DNA from: Bryum argenteum
Taxonomy: Eukaryota > Streptophyta > Bryopsida > Bryales > Bryaceae
Direction: 5' to 3'
Length of the DNA: 64,000 bases
NCBI GenBank assembly: GCA_037043015.1
Contig: CM073321.1
Span: forward strand, 31,164,101-31,228,100
The first letter of the stretch is position 1; every line of letters starts with the position of its first letter. A program made the position numbers and the translations under genes. Below, piece by piece: positions 21,916 through 34,960 of the stretch. Below the pieces are notes generated by a model, which was not told where the DNA came from, did no database searches, and was given only the letters and a program-made list of their open reading frames with translations.

Positions 21916-22210
21916 CCGGCTGTCCCAATCTTACCCGATCGGCCCTGCCCCTACCCAGCTTGCCCCGTACCCCGCTTCTACCCGGCCCAAACCCACCCAG
22001 ACCCCGCTCCTACCCGCGTAAACCCTACCCGGGCCGATTTCATTACCTACCTGGCTAGCCCCGCCCCTACCCGGCTCGCCTCGTACCTTGACCCTACTCG
22101 GCTCGCGCCGTATCCGGGCCGAATTATGTACACCGTTCCCGGCCCAATTTTATTACCTACCTCGTCCCTGCTTGGGCCGAAATAATTACCTACACGTTTC
22201 TCCATACCCT
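21916..22210. repeat. CCTACCCGG-type minisatellite, right part
   Basis: This continues the tract seen at 5990 and 20483, with CTACCCGGCTCGCC, CCTACCCAGCTTGCC and GGGCCGAATTATTACCTAC variants. Confidence 0.7.
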
Positions 22211-22865
22211 GCCCGTACCTAGTCGACTACTTGACTTGACCGACTTTGTCATGGACTATTTTTTTGTTTTCTCCGCGATAATTTCACCAATACTACATAT
22301 TCTATTTTTGATCACCGCACTTAGTCAGTGCAATCCCCATAGCACTACGCCACTGTGCTTTAGAATTAATGAACTTCGTACCACCCCTCTGCTTTTCCTT
22401 TCTCTGACCTATTTCCTTTCCTCTCTCGCTACCGCTAGCAGTTTCGTCCATGCTCCTTGCAATGAGATAACTTATCACACGTTCTTCCAAACGAGTCCAA
22501 GAGTTCTCACTGCAAATGAAGAGGTCAAACTATGAGTTTCAACTCCATTATATAAGTTCCCCTGTTGCGGCTTAGAAACCCTAATCAGCCACCGCGTATT
22601 ACCTAACATCTCGCTATGACGGTGATTGACTTGCCAAAATAAGCTAACTTCTGAAAGCATCTAATATCCAACTAAATCTCTGACAATGACTGCCGCCGTC
22701 ACTTTACCTTCTGCACCAACTTATTTTATTACCGGTTCTTATATTTTTATACGTAACTACTAAATGCAATTCTTTCAGTCCAGATAATTCAAGTACTATA
22801 AGTAATGTGCTTTTAAATCATCTTGCTCACAATTCTGAGTATCCGGTATCTGTACGTTCTATTAT

Positions 22866-25800
22866 ATGAAATTACGTCTAATAGGTATTCAATACGTATG
22901 CCAACACCCTACAACAATTTCTCGTATTTGGACATTCGTAACGCACCTGAGACTCTGTTTCTCCAAGCACTTGTTGTTGTTGTCTTTCTCGTCTTTGTCT
23001 ATCATAGCATCCTCCGCTCCCCTACCTCCTGCTGCGGACGTCATTGCGATTAGGTCTGAAGACTTAAGTCCTCTCATCTGCATTCCTCCGGGGGTGGATG
23101 GATTGGCAGAAGTCACTCCGTCTTGGCTAGCAATTCGTTTAGGGTTTGATGAGTCTTCTCTCTGGTTAGAGAATCAAGTCTTAGATCCAAACACTAATCT
23201 TGTCGACTACTCTGTCCTAGTCAAACCAGTCGCCCTAGAGAGTAACTGTAAAATCTATAAACTACGACCCAGACAGTATCGACTGTTCTGCTTAACAGAG
23301 TCCGTCATGAACGCCTCCACCGTCCTCCTCACTCCTCGTAGTTCTTCTACCATCTCCACAGTTGTTCCAGTACTTGCTCGTGTCAAGGTTGAACCTGGAC
23401 TCGAGGTCCGTACCGATCTTTCTGATTCATCTGACGATGAAAAAAAAGCGTCTAGTCCATCTAGTCCCGCCGACTATCATCAAATCTGCCACACCCCTCG
23501 TCTGGTTCTGAACACAGTCTCAGAACCACCCCCGTTTCTCTTCCCGCGTCTAAAGTCGAAAAACATAAAAACATTATTTCCTCGCTCCGTAGACTAGGTA
23601 GCATGTCTCGCAACAAAACTATACTTCAAAAAATAGATTTCCAGTCCACTCGTACTCACAGCGTCTCTTTCCTGCCTCCCACTTTCAACGGTGATGTCTC
23701 GTACATTTCCCCTCCCGTTCTACCGACTACTGCCCTCAAGGTAGCCAAATCTATGGAAGGGATGGACAAAAGATACGATGGTCATGTGTGGACTAGGACA
23801 ATGACAACTAACATCAGTAACAACCTTGGTTTGTCTTTCCGCTACTCTAATTGTGTAGGGCATCTTCAATGCCACAATGACAAGTGCGGCTTCTTACTAC
23901 GACGTGACCGCAGGGCACAAGTTAATGAGGTGGAGTTTGAGGGCTTTACCAAGGACCCCTTCTGTGTCGGCCACGCGCCTCCTCCTTCTTCAACACTGGT
24001 CTGTAAGATCTGCAAAGAACCTCCCGTTTGTGTTGCTATATGTCCTTCTAAAATATTCTACGTATTCGGAGAGGAGATTCAAGAGCGGGCGTGTGTGCAT
24101 ATCGGTACGCACGAACATCCTGTCAAAGTCGGAGACTATAGATGTGCACGTAAACTAATTGATGAGTTAATAGAGGAGCACGTAGAACGTAACCCACAAG
24201 CTACCACGTCCAAAATAGACATGGAGGCAAGCAAGGATTTATTCGAAAACTTACTTCTCCGTAAAGAAGGTGACCATGTAACCTCCAAGCTCACCCTCCA
24301 GGAGCTAGAACCTATCTTCGATCAATGTAAGGAGCTCAACTCTCCAAGCGTTAAGAATCGTATTACCACTTTTAAGCACTTGCGCGGATATGGTGTTCTT
24401 GACGGAATCACCAAGCTTCGAGGCCTCAGCAACTGGGTTTACATCCAACGTAACCAGTTCTTGGGCCAAGGAGATATAAGTGACAAAGTTTTCATTTTCA
24501 AGATGTTCGAGGTCGGCCCTGGAAGCGGTGTTGACCTTGTTCGTCGTATGCAGCCCTAAGGTGACTTGTCCCACGCGTGGATGATGTTCGACCATGTCAA
24601 GCGTGTCAAGAACTGGACCACCATGGCGTACCACGTTTATGACTCGAAAATCTGCCGCATTCTAACTATTGCATGCTGTGATTTCCAGTCTGAAGACGGA
24701 GAAGCTCAAATCGTCTTCTGGAAGAACCTAAACCACGTCATGGGCAGGAACGGAGTGGAAGCGCCGCAGTTTCAAGGGTTCATGGCCGACAGTGCGCAAG
24801 CCAACTGGAACGCTGTGCGAATCATTTACGGCTCCGGAGACCCTAAAGTGCCCATGGAAGGCCGCGAACGGACCTGCTACTTCCATTGGACGCAATCCCT
24901 AGAGAAACACACCAAACAATACATCGTGCACGAGCTGCACGATCAACATTGACATCTTTGTAAGCAATACAAAGATGCACGCATCATGGCTGAGGCGGAG
25001 ACAAGATACTGGGCAATCCGAGCGTGGTGGGCGTTGGCGCAGGCCACCTCCAAAGTTGGATTGGGTCACCTCAAACACTGGCTTGCATTCTGGCACTTCC
25101 GATACAGGCAGTGGGGTGGCTTCATGGAACTGGTAAGTCCGTAGTCATTGTAGCAATTATGTACACGTGATTTCATGTCTAGTTAATCCGTAAAATATAT
25201 TTACTTTTTTATTATAGAATATTCTACTTTTTTAAACGCTTACATTAACAACTAAAAATATTTGTAATTAAAAACAATCTATTTTTAGATCAGACTTGCT
25301 GTGACGCAAGTCTAAACCGCATAATTATCGTGATCAACTTTTTTGTTACTAAGTCAAATGTCTTTGCACCTTGCAGGAAAATAAATATTCAGCAGAGGAA
25401 CTGGCGGAGATGCCTTCATGTAACCTTACGGAATCTATTCATAACAAATGGTTGCAAGCGTCCGGCAACAAGGGTGGGGACTTGTACGTTGCAGCTGTTG
25501 ATGATTATGTTCGTGCTTTCCTCCAAGTTGTGGGTCACCACGACTTCAACAGAGGTGGCAAGGGTAGTGGTGGACCAACATCCGAAGAACTATTACTTCG
25601 TGTTGCCCATAAAGCTCAACGAACCGGCAGTCCATCAGGCCTCACAAAGGGAGTTTCTGACTATCCAGGAGCTGAAAAGAGTTGTACCCGCGACACCGAC
25701 CTTGAGGGGGCCGAGGTGTTCGGTTCCAAAAAACGTAAGGCTTATGTTCCAATTGAAGCTGTTGATGAAACGCACAGACCTGACACCGTGAGCTACTCAC

Positions 25801-26815
25801 GTCCCCGAATTGGGAGAAGGGTTACCCGAGCTTGTGCTGAAAATCTGAGTACTATCCATGAAGAGGATGAAGTTGAGGAGCCACCGACATTACCATCCTC
25901 TTTTGCTGGACCTAGTATTGAACGTGTGACCGCTGTTCAGTAGACTAAAGTAGACGAGAGGCTGTGGCACATTGCCCGTTTGAGGGAGAATTCTGCCAAG
26001 GCTTGTTGGGGTATCATGCGAAAGAGTAAAAAAAGATGTGACTCACGAATTATTCAGAAGGGGAAGGCGTCCGCAGCTCCAACTTACACCGGAGTATGGT
26101 AACGCTGTCAAGAGGGGCCAAGAAAAATTAACCAGTTCTTTATTTGTGCGGATGATATTGACAGGTGTGTCATGGCTCATCGTCGCAAGTAGTTGAGCCA
26201 TTCTCTCTAAGCCAGGATAGACCCCCTATTCCTTCAATATGGCCTGTTAAGATAGGGACTAACCTTACACGTGATGAAATGGAGGCGTTAGAGAATGCGG
26301 GCTTTCGACTACCACAAAAAGAACAGCTTCCTGCGAACCGCACTTTCAATAATGCTGCCCCACCAAGAGACTTGTCGCATATTCCAGTCCCGAAGAAGCC
26401 GGACGTTTTCCCTAGGTCAAGAAGATCGAAGAACATGAAACGCATTAGAGCTATGACTTCAAAGCACATGAAGAATATTGAGTCAGCCACCTCAATGCAA
26501 GCCAAAATTCTGAAGGTGACCATGATACCGCAGCCTGGTTTTGGATATATCGTAGACTTGGAGTCGGATTTGGATGCAGTTTATAGACTTTCAATTAGTA
26601 AATTCTCGGATTGCTAATGCCCAGTGTTCAAGAAAACAATTTCTATGTTAGGACGGAGAGATCCATATCGACCATACAAGCACCTATACTTCATCACGGT
26701 ATTGCTTTGCAAATTTGCTACGGATGCTGACCTCTTCATCCACGCGGCCACTCTTAGTTTCCACGAGGTGAAGAAGATTCTGGAGGGAGGAATCCTAGAC
26801 CATGCTACAAATTAG
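22866..26815 (+). pseudogene. MULE-like transposase-derived gene, copy 1
   Basis: Coding blocks run 22950-23600, 23603-25132 and 25376-26815. A clear intron lies at 25133-25375 (CTG|GTAAGT; CACCTTGCAG|). In order they hold an acidic Ser-rich N-terminus, the SFLPPTFNGDVSYI region, and a Cys/His-rich segment (GHLQCHNDKCGFLL; VCKICKEPPVCVA; GTHEHP) that is probably zinc-binding. Next comes a DDE-like core (AWMMFDHVKRVKNW, GFMADSAQANWNAVR, CYFHWTQSL) and a C-terminal SWIM-type finger (CPVFKKT...KHLYF). This order resembles MuDR/MULE or FAR1-like proteins; the family call is inferred. In-frame stops occur at 24557 (TAA), 24950 (TGA), 26100 (TAA), 26190 (TAG) and next to the SWIM cysteine near 26615. 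The reading frame changes near 23600. No terminal repeats were found. Confidence 0.6.
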
Positions 26816-27239
26816 AATGCCTTATATCTCCTCATCCACATACGCTATATATAAGTCTTATGATTGTGTGCTTCACACTTCATGTGATATTTTTTCACAA
26901 CTTATCAAAAATAATTATACCAGTACCTACATGTACACAAAACCTTGCCAATTTGTCTAAACTTGGAGTACTAATCACTTGATAATATTACCTTTGAAAC
27001 CTCTTTACATTTACGAAGTGAGGTGTACTCTCGAGTTTTGTAGCTCAAGTCTAACCAAATTCAAGGAAATTAAGCCTTACTTTCCACGGGTTTGGGTCAC
27101 TAAATCCACAATAATAAGTCAAGCATATTTGTATATGTCCCAGGAATATTCGAAAATTATTCTCTAATTTTTTAAAACTATTTTTAGAAATTTTTTACTA
27201 AAAATACAAACTTTGCCATAAAAATTCAAAATTTGACCG

Positions 27240-28530
27240 CTCACCGCTCACACGGTAGCAACGTCCGCGTCTACACTTCTTCTGACCCCACTTAGTTTTT
27301 CCACTATCTCCGCGGTTGCTCCTGCTCTTGCTCGAGTCAAGGTCGAACCAGATCTCCAAGTCACGATTGATATATCCGATTCATCAGAGGACGAGATAAA
27401 GTCAACTTTGCTTCCATGTCCTATGTTGTCGCATAATCCTTTGTCGCCTCCTATTAGAGATAATTATCTCACATCCACCCCTTCTTCCCTTCTTTCCTCG
27501 CAAATTATAAAACCCAAAAAAATTCTCCCCTATCTCTGCAATCTTGCTAGTATGCCCGATAGTAAGACTCTACTCAAGAAAATTGATTTCAATACCATTC
27601 GCACTGTCGATGTTTCATTCTTGCCTCCGTCTTTCAATGGCGATGTTCACTTTATCTTCCCTCCAACAATTCTATGGCACATTGCTCGTTTGAAGGAATC
27701 CTCATCCACGGCTTGTTGCGGTATTATAGCTAAGACCAGAAAGAAATGCAATTCCGCATTGTCCAAAACGTAAAGGCGACCGCAACTCCAACTTACACCG
27801 GAATATGGCAGCGTCCTCAAAAAGGTCCAAAAAAAACTGATCAGTTCTTCTTTTGTCCAGACGACACTGAGCGTTGTGTGAAGGGCAGTCGTCGTAAATG
27901 GATTGAGCCGTTCTCTCGGAAACAAGGTTAACCGCCTATTCTCTTTGTTTGGCCCGTGAAGATTGGAACTAATCTGACACGTGACGAATTAGAGGCGTTG
28001 GAGCATGCGGGCTTTCGGCTCGCACAAAAGGAACACCTTTCTCTCAACCGCACATTTAATATTTCTGCCCCACCGAGAGACTTGTCACATATTCTAGTGC
28101 CGGACAAGGCTGATGTGTATCCCAAATCACGCAAGTCTAAAGTTCTTCGACGCATCAAGGCTGTGACTCCGAAGCACATGAAGAACATTGATCAGCTCGT
28201 GCCATGGACGCAAAAATACTCGAGGTGACCATTATACCACAACGTGGTTTTGGATGTATCGTGGCTTTGGAGTAGGATTTAGAGTCTATCTATAAACTAT
28301 CTCTGAGTGAGAACCCTGAGTGTTCTTGCCCGGTGTTCAAAAAAACCATTACAAAGTTATGACAAAAAGGCGAACCGTACAGACATTGCAAGCACCTATA
28401 CTTCGTGTTGGTATTGGTATGCAAATTTGATATTGATAGAAACCTCTTCATCCACGCGCCCACCCTCGGTTTCAACGAGGTCAAAATGATTCTAGAGAGG
28501 GGAATCCTAGACCAAGTTAAAGAATAGACT
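27240..28530 (+). pseudogene. MULE-like gene, internally deleted tandem copy
   Basis: The N-terminal part (ALARVKVEPDLQ, LLKKIDFN, SFLPPSFNGDVHFIFPP) parallels 23290-23730. At about 27668 it jumps to the C-terminal part (LWHIARLKESSSTACCGI), which parallels 25965 onwards, so the zinc-binding and DDE-like core is missing. The SWIM finger is better kept than in copy 1 (PECSCPVFKKT; YRHCKHLYF; 28310-28405). At two stop positions of copy 1 this copy has sense codons: CAG at 27809-27811 and TGG at 27899-27901. It has its own breaks. The following 28600-28990 also parallels 26870-27240, so gene and 3' flank were duplicated together. Confidence 0.65.
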
Positions 28531-29340
28531 ACCTCAAGATCACATTACGTAAACCAACATCCACATCTACCCGTTCTATATGTTATCCCTCTAATTGTGT
28601 GTTTCACATGTTATTTATCTTGATTTCATCGATTTACAAAAGTCAAAAAATGTATCCCTATTTACATAAACTTATGAATTGCTATACAACTTCGACTTAT
28701 GATTTCACAGTTATAAGATACTAGTCTACTCTGTAAAGTTCTTAAATGTCTCTTCACGTTTGGGGAAAGTGGTTTAAGTCCACCAAATTTCAAAATTTTT
28801 AGCCTCATCTCCAAAGGTTTAGGAACACTAAACCATGGTAATAAGTCAAGAATATTAAAATATTCTTGAGAATATTGGAAAAGAATAGCACACTATTATT
28901 TTTAGAAATTTACCTACTAAAAACACCAATTCACCGCTCAAATTTAATGAAATTTTATGGCTCAACGCTCACCGCTCACCGCTCTCCGCTCACAACGTAG
29001 CTACGTCCGTGACCGGCCGTCAGCCTGGGCGACTACTCGGACTGCCGGATGATTTGTTGGCAGTATCCAACGGTACTGTAGCATGCCTTTTTGAAATTCC
29101 AACTGTCATATTCAGAGTTGGATGGTATATAACAGATGGAACATAGAGTCTCACTTCATTTCCGAATTTTGAACAGTTTCCAAGGGCTTTGAGCTGCATA
29201 ATTCATTTTATGTATACATTATTTGGTAGGTATTGAGTTCGGAAGTGAGGATTTCCGTAAGGAACTCTTGCCATTTTTTTTCACGTCCCGGTCCCACTAG
29301 TGTTCTGACTTTGAGGCGTTCTATTTATCAAAATGGGCCC
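28531..29340. other. 3' flank of the duplicated MULE-like copy
   Basis: At 28600-28990 the sequence resembles 26870-27240, including the repeated CACCGCTCACCGCTC phrase and AACGTAGCTACGTCCG versus CACGGTAGCAACGTCCG. This marks the edges of the tandem duplication. No gene was seen; 29000-29340 holds nothing recognisable. Confidence 0.5.
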
Positions 29341-29348
29341 TGCTCCAT

Positions 29349-32180
29349 ATGAGCCTTGGTTTGGAGACATTGAGTAGGAAGGCAAAACGTCCGGGTCCTT
29401 CATACAGTGCTCTCTATGTCAACATAATAGTTTCCAAGAAGAAGAGTCGGAATCTGAGTCATTATGGGTACGAGAAGATTCCTAGACATCGGGATTCGAA
29501 TTCTGCCCTTTGCCCAAAGCTGCCCAGGGAAATTAGGCAGTTATTTTTAAGATGTGGCGGGGAGTTCACTCCATATAACGGAGAATTGGACGAATTTCTT
29601 ACTGAATGTTCTCTCACTCCATCCACGGACGTTCCGAGTGCCTGAAAACATGACATTCTAGAAACCTCTAGGATCGATTCTTGTGTAGGGTCCTCTTTAG
29701 GCACCCCCATGAATTCAGCAAATCCTTTGTTTGGGGCAACCTCTGCTTTTTCCATCCTCATAAGGAGAATTAAGGATACTCGCCCGATGATTGGATCAAT
29801 GAAGTAAATCAAACAATCTTTAATTGAAGCTACTTTTGCAGGAGCGGATAGGCGGGATTTGGATTAATTGTAGGCAAAAATTTTCTAGGAAGCAAATATA
29901 CCATTTTCTGTAGCCCGGAACGATGCGTTCAAAGCAGGTGTGATGAAGACCGCTGGATTTCAAATGACATGACATTCGGACAAGATTGTTGGGAGGATTA
30001 AAGACCAAGTTACAAAAGAAACTAGATAGTAGACTCTCGGAGAGCCTTCGGAAGTTTGGAGGAACTTTGACCATGGATGGATGGTCATCCGTGACTAGTC
30101 GCGCTTTGGTGAATGCGATGCTCGTGACTCAAGCTGGAGATCTTTTTCTTGGAGCTGTGGATACTACTAGCATAGGAAAAACAGTGGTGTACATGTCATC
30201 TCTCATGTTGAAGTACGTAAAACAAGTTGGACCAGAGAACATTGTCCAAGTATGCACAAACAATGCTCCCGTAATGCTGAATGCTTCAAGAATAGTCCTT
30301 GAGAAATATCCGCACATTTTTCTGCAAGGGTGTGCGACACATGCAATGGACTTGTTGTTGGAGGATTAGGAAAAGGTTGCATGGATGGCGAATACTTTGG
30401 TATTGGCGAAGAGAATGGTCAAGTTTATCAAGAGGTGTCAAATGCTGTGTTTCGTAAATACAAGGCGAAATTCAGCCTACTGATGCCTGTCAAAACAATA
30501 TTTTCTAGCGAAATCATGATGATAGATCGCTTGTTGGAGGTCAAGGAATCATTGGAGCAAGTTGTTGTTGATCCTATGTTCACAGCCTATGCCTTGACGA
30601 AGACGGTATCAGCTAGAGATAAGCTTATATTCTCCCGTAAGGTCAAAAAGGTGGTGTTGAGCGATGGTTTTTGGAAGCAATGCAAAAGATTACGGGATAT
30701 GGTGGCCCCCGTAGTCTACGCTTTGAGAGAGTTTGATGGCAAGGATCCTAGTGCGGGCAAGGCTTGGCATATCATCCGTGATCTTGAGAGACATGTCCAT
30801 ACTTTGCGTGCACCGCCATTCTCTTTGGAACCACTTGAGGTGGCCACCGCAAAAGAGGAGTACTACCATCGGAAACGGCTCATGACAAGTGATTTACATG
30901 GCGCGGCTGCACTTCTAAATCCTTATTTACTACATGACCAAGAGTTAGCTGACGATTCTGATCTTACAATAGCTTGCAAGCGTGTTTTACAAAAACTATG
31001 TCCCCCGGAGGAGTAATGGTGAGTAAATTTCTTGCGTTTTGAGGAAGGGGTCCACCATTCCATGACATGCTCGAGCCTAAGACTCAAAAACTAGCTCCAC
31101 ATGCATGGTGGGAGTTTGAGGGTGCTTGTGCTAAGCTCCTCTCCAATTGCAAAGCAAATACTAGCACAGATCGTGTCCTCGTCGGCTTGCAAACGCGACT
31201 GGAGTAGCTTCTCTTATATTCACGACAAGAAACGGAATTGGTTACTACCCGGGAGAGCTGATGACTTGGTCTTCTAAATTCCAACTCCAAATTGCTTGTG
31301 AATGATAAGTTGAGTGACGATGGGCTGTGATACAGAGAGAAATTGGATTTAGAGGAAGACTAAGTATATGAAACAATGAGGAAGCTGTCGAGCACGAATC
31401 AGAGTCTAATGACAATGATATTTTTGAATTTGGTGATGAAGACAATGATATGACGTTGTGAGTGAATTTCTTCCCCACTTCAAATGATGAAGATGCTCCA
31501 GATGTTCACGATGCTAAGGGTGATTTTATTGCTGATGGTGTTTTGGCGGATGATCTAGAGGATGAGTAGCCGTTAGCACGGTTAATGACACAAGGCGGCA
31601 TGGACAAATCGAATAACATCCCACCTATTATCGCTAGTGGTTTAGGGTTGGAAAAGGAGGCGATAGACGTGGAGACCATTGCGTACAATACTACTGCGGG
31701 CACTATGAGCTCTGATCTGGTCGCGAAGAATATTGCATCCTGTAGTGAAAATCAATTATCTTTACCATGTGCTACTCCCCGCGCTTTATTTCAACCCTCT
31801 ACTGCAAGGGTTACGACAACCTTGGAGAAATCCTCTATGGGTTTGGTATCCCTTTTAAGAGCCATATACCTTTGGGCAGGTATTTCAAAAATGCCAATGT
31901 TCCTCGTACTGCCACGGGGTTACAGCACATGCTTGGCACTCCAAGTCGCATAAACAAAAATCTGCAACGGTTCCAATTGTTCCGCCAAAAAATCCATAGA
32001 TCCCTGTTAATCTCCCAGAATTTGATACTTGGCATAAATATGGGAATATACAATGTCCAGAGAGTAAGCCCAAGATCAAACAAGAGGTTCCAAGAGATTA
32101 TGAATATGATCCTACAGGGTCTAGTGGAGCTGAAGTGAAAGGAGATAGCGATTATGAACAATCCTCTGATCCTGATGAGT
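29349..32180 (+). pseudogene. Decayed hAT transposase
   Basis: The 29986-30369 block is a DUF659-type hAT core (GTLTMDGWSSVTSRAL, VQVCTNNAPVMLNAS, GCATHAMDLLLED). The 30450-31016 block continues the helical middle (FSSEIMMIDRLLEVKESLEQ, SDLHGAAALLNPYLLHD). At 31097-31260 the hAT dimerisation region appears in another frame (HAWWEFEGACAKLL; SYIHDKKRNW; GRADDL). An acidic tail ending DYEQSSDPDE stops near 32180. A TAG at 30367-30369 follows LLLED, and the frame changes near 30450 and again after 31016. The 29349-29645 ORF may be the N-terminal part but has no clear domain. No 8-bp target duplication was identified. Confidence 0.65.
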
Positions 32181-32577
32181 AGTTGAATTTTGCATCTTCA
32201 TGTAGTATAGGTTCATAGGACTTATCCTTATTATAGATATTGTAGCTATAGTTTATTGTAGGACTTTATTGTTATACTCCATATGAATTTGGAGATTCTA
32301 TTGTCTATATGAGTACATTTAATGTGTTGAAAAAAATTACATATATCTTTACATACTTGTCGCACGATGGTCTTCACTCTCAAGCATAGAGAAGAAAGGC
32401 ACATTAAATCAAAAAGATTGCAACCCTTTACTTCAAAAATAATGCCCCATGGATCAATGGTGGCATTTTCATCATTTTTAAAACAACATCCATACAACTT
32501 AAGAAAAGCTTATATTTATACGTTCAAACTTAAGGTACAACATCCGTTCAAACTTCTAACTGAAGATCCATTCGATT

Positions 32578-34512
32578 GATTGATCTGAGCTATACTACAA
32601 GTACGCGGTCTTTGACTTGGATGGACAATTCTACCGCCCTCTTCATATTCCCGATCCACGGCTGCAATTACGCCTCTCATCTCCGCCTGCCTACTATCCT
32701 CCCCATCTTCGCCTGATTGCCTCTTCCGCTTTTTGCTAGGATCCACTTGTTTGTTACGTAAGATTTTCATGGCCTTCTCGATTAGTGCAACGACATCATG
32801 TACAACACCTTCGAAATCATCTATTAATTAGAGTTCCGTGTCTTTTTGATATAAAATACATGTCCTCCAAATAAATGGCGTCATCGATACGCTTATCAAA
32901 CTTTTGCACCACATCCCAATAAGAGACCTCCACATCTTGAAAAGAATCTTCCAGTATCGAAGTCCGGTATATTGCGGCTTCCTCCAATTTTGCAAGGACC
33001 ATAGCTCTTCCAATTGTAGTATGATTGTACTTCTTGTACTCCTCTTCTAAGCCGGTTGAAACTGCTCGCATCATACTCTGAAACAAAAAGACTAGATGAA
33101 GTCCCTTGACTGTCATTCTGTAATGCAACAAACTTGTCACCTTCTTTTGGGTCTTCTAACGAATCCCAAGTTACACGGCGAACTGCTTCTGCATACTTTG
33201 CCTCATAGTCGCGAGCAGGACGTTTGCCAAATATCTGAATTTGTTGCAATTCAATGTAAAACTCGTGAAGGATATCGCTTAGAGTTTGGTTTTGTTTTTG
33301 CAGTTTCAGAATGATCAGATTATCTTTCACTCGGTCCTTCACTAGAAGATGATATCGATGTATGATTGCCTCATAATTTATGGCAGACTGTAGAACGTTA
33401 GGCATGATACCTGCCAAAGTGTGACACATCTTCACAAAATTGGGAGCCATACTAACAAGTATTTATGAGTGTCTTTTCAAGTCGACCCCTATAGCAGCTA
33501 TGTCAGCAGCCGAGGTAACTGCCCAATCATTCCCTGACAAACCTTTCTCTTTATTTACCTCATTGCACCAATCTGCTATTCCGCCTGCAGTGTTCAGCCA
33601 CTCCTCCAATTTCTTATTGCTTGGTACCCTACGCAGAAACTCCTCGAAATTGCCTAATATACCCAAATCGAGAATCATGTCATCCATGGCATCTGTTGGT
33701 GATTTGGTTTCCCCTAATTCACTTGGCCCTGCTTCCTCTGATGTTGGTACCGGAGTTACATGAGGTTCTCCAACTACTTTTGCATCTTCGAGCCTATCTG
33801 TTATGGTTGGTTCTACGAGTGGAGCATCCATGGCAACCATGTTCCTTCCATTCTCCTTCTGTGTCGTGGTTGTTAGAGGAGAATCCTTCACCCCCGTCTC
33901 ATGATTTTTCCTCCTCAAGTGCTGCAATAAAGCCTTTGTAGAGTTTGATTTTGGATCAAACATATCTCGGTTATCCTTTTGATTTCTCCCGATTCGAAGA
34001 GGAAATGCACTACTCGCTGTGAATGTGCTCTAGTTCACCTTTCGCTTCAGTATTGGCTCAGCATACACAATGCAAAAAAGCGTATAGGAAAAGTAACCTT
34101 TGCTCTTAGGACGATCTCCAAACAATGCCACCTAAACTTCTTCAGCACAATGAAGAAAGTGATCATCCTTGCATGTTTGCGGGTTGCAAGTAAAATTATT
34201 GGTATTCACTTTGTGACATTCTCGAGGCCAAAGTTTCCCAATGTGGTACATCTTCACATATTTCTTGCACGTCGCCAATCTCCAGTATTCCTCCTTTTCT
34301 AACTTCCAACCGCTCTTAGCTTTGATGGCCTCATTATTCAAGATCTCGTATTGCAACTCATGTCTCGCTTCTTTTGGTTTCACTCTCTTTGACGGTGTCT
34401 TCTGTAAAACCAACTCCGTCCCCACCAATTCTGCATTTGTGTTTTCTCTTGCAGGTGACCTCATGGTTTCTTCAGAACCAACCACCATCTTTGTGTTATC
34501 GGTCTCCGTCGC
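32578..34512 (-). pseudogene. Decayed unrecognised gene with zinc-finger-like N-terminal half
   Basis: The ATG at about 34512 (MATETDNTKMVV) opens a frame that can be followed to about 33090, broken only by stops at 34132-34134, 34030-34032 and 33463-33465. Cys/His residues (LATCKKYVKMYH, WPRECHKVNT, CNPQTCKDDHFLHC) and STKALLQHLRRKNHE suggest a BED-like or other DNA-binding finger. The middle is helical (APNFVKMCHTLAGIMPNVL; TLSDILHEFYIELQQI). After 33080 the sense moves to another frame (AVSTGLEEEYKKYNHTTI; DVEVSYWDVVQKF). A good acceptor (CTTTTTGTTTCAG|AG) sits there, so an intron is possible. A basic C-terminus (KKRKRQSGEDGED) ends at 32578. I do not recognise the family; a transposon-derived gene is likely. 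Confidence 0.45.
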
Positions 34513-34740
34513 CATGAAGAATAGGGAGTATTTAAAATTCCCCAAAGATATCCCAGGTACGCAAAAATTCGATGCAGCAGCAGCAAGTATCGCGCTGACT
34601 TCTCCCCGCCACCACAAATGCAACATTCGAGAAGCTAATACCCACAATTGCGTTGAGGTGGATGGATTCAAGAAGAAGTGAGGGAAAATAAGGCCCAAGG
34701 GCCTCTTATCCCCTAAATTTACCAATCCTAGAAACCGGCC

Positions 34741-34960
34741 GCACGAACCGGTCGCTCGGCCAATCACGGCCGCGACCAATGCTAGCCGGTCGATTTGGCC
34801 GACGGATCCTGGCCGGTCGATCCGGGCAGCCGATTGAGGGCGTCCGATCCTGGCCGGTCGATCTCGCCGACCGATGATGGCCGACCATGACGGCCGACCG
34901 ATGACAGCCAACCAATGACGGCCGATCGATCTGGGCGGCCGCTCTGGCGGGCCGCTCCGG
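34741..34960. repeat. GC-rich CGGCCGACCGAT minisatellite, copy 1
   Basis: Degenerate short repeats of CGGCCGACCGAT, GGCCGGTCGATC and GGGCGGCC lie just upstream of the minus-strand gene that starts at about 34512. The same composition recurs at 39280-39600 and 44725-45040. Confidence 0.8.
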
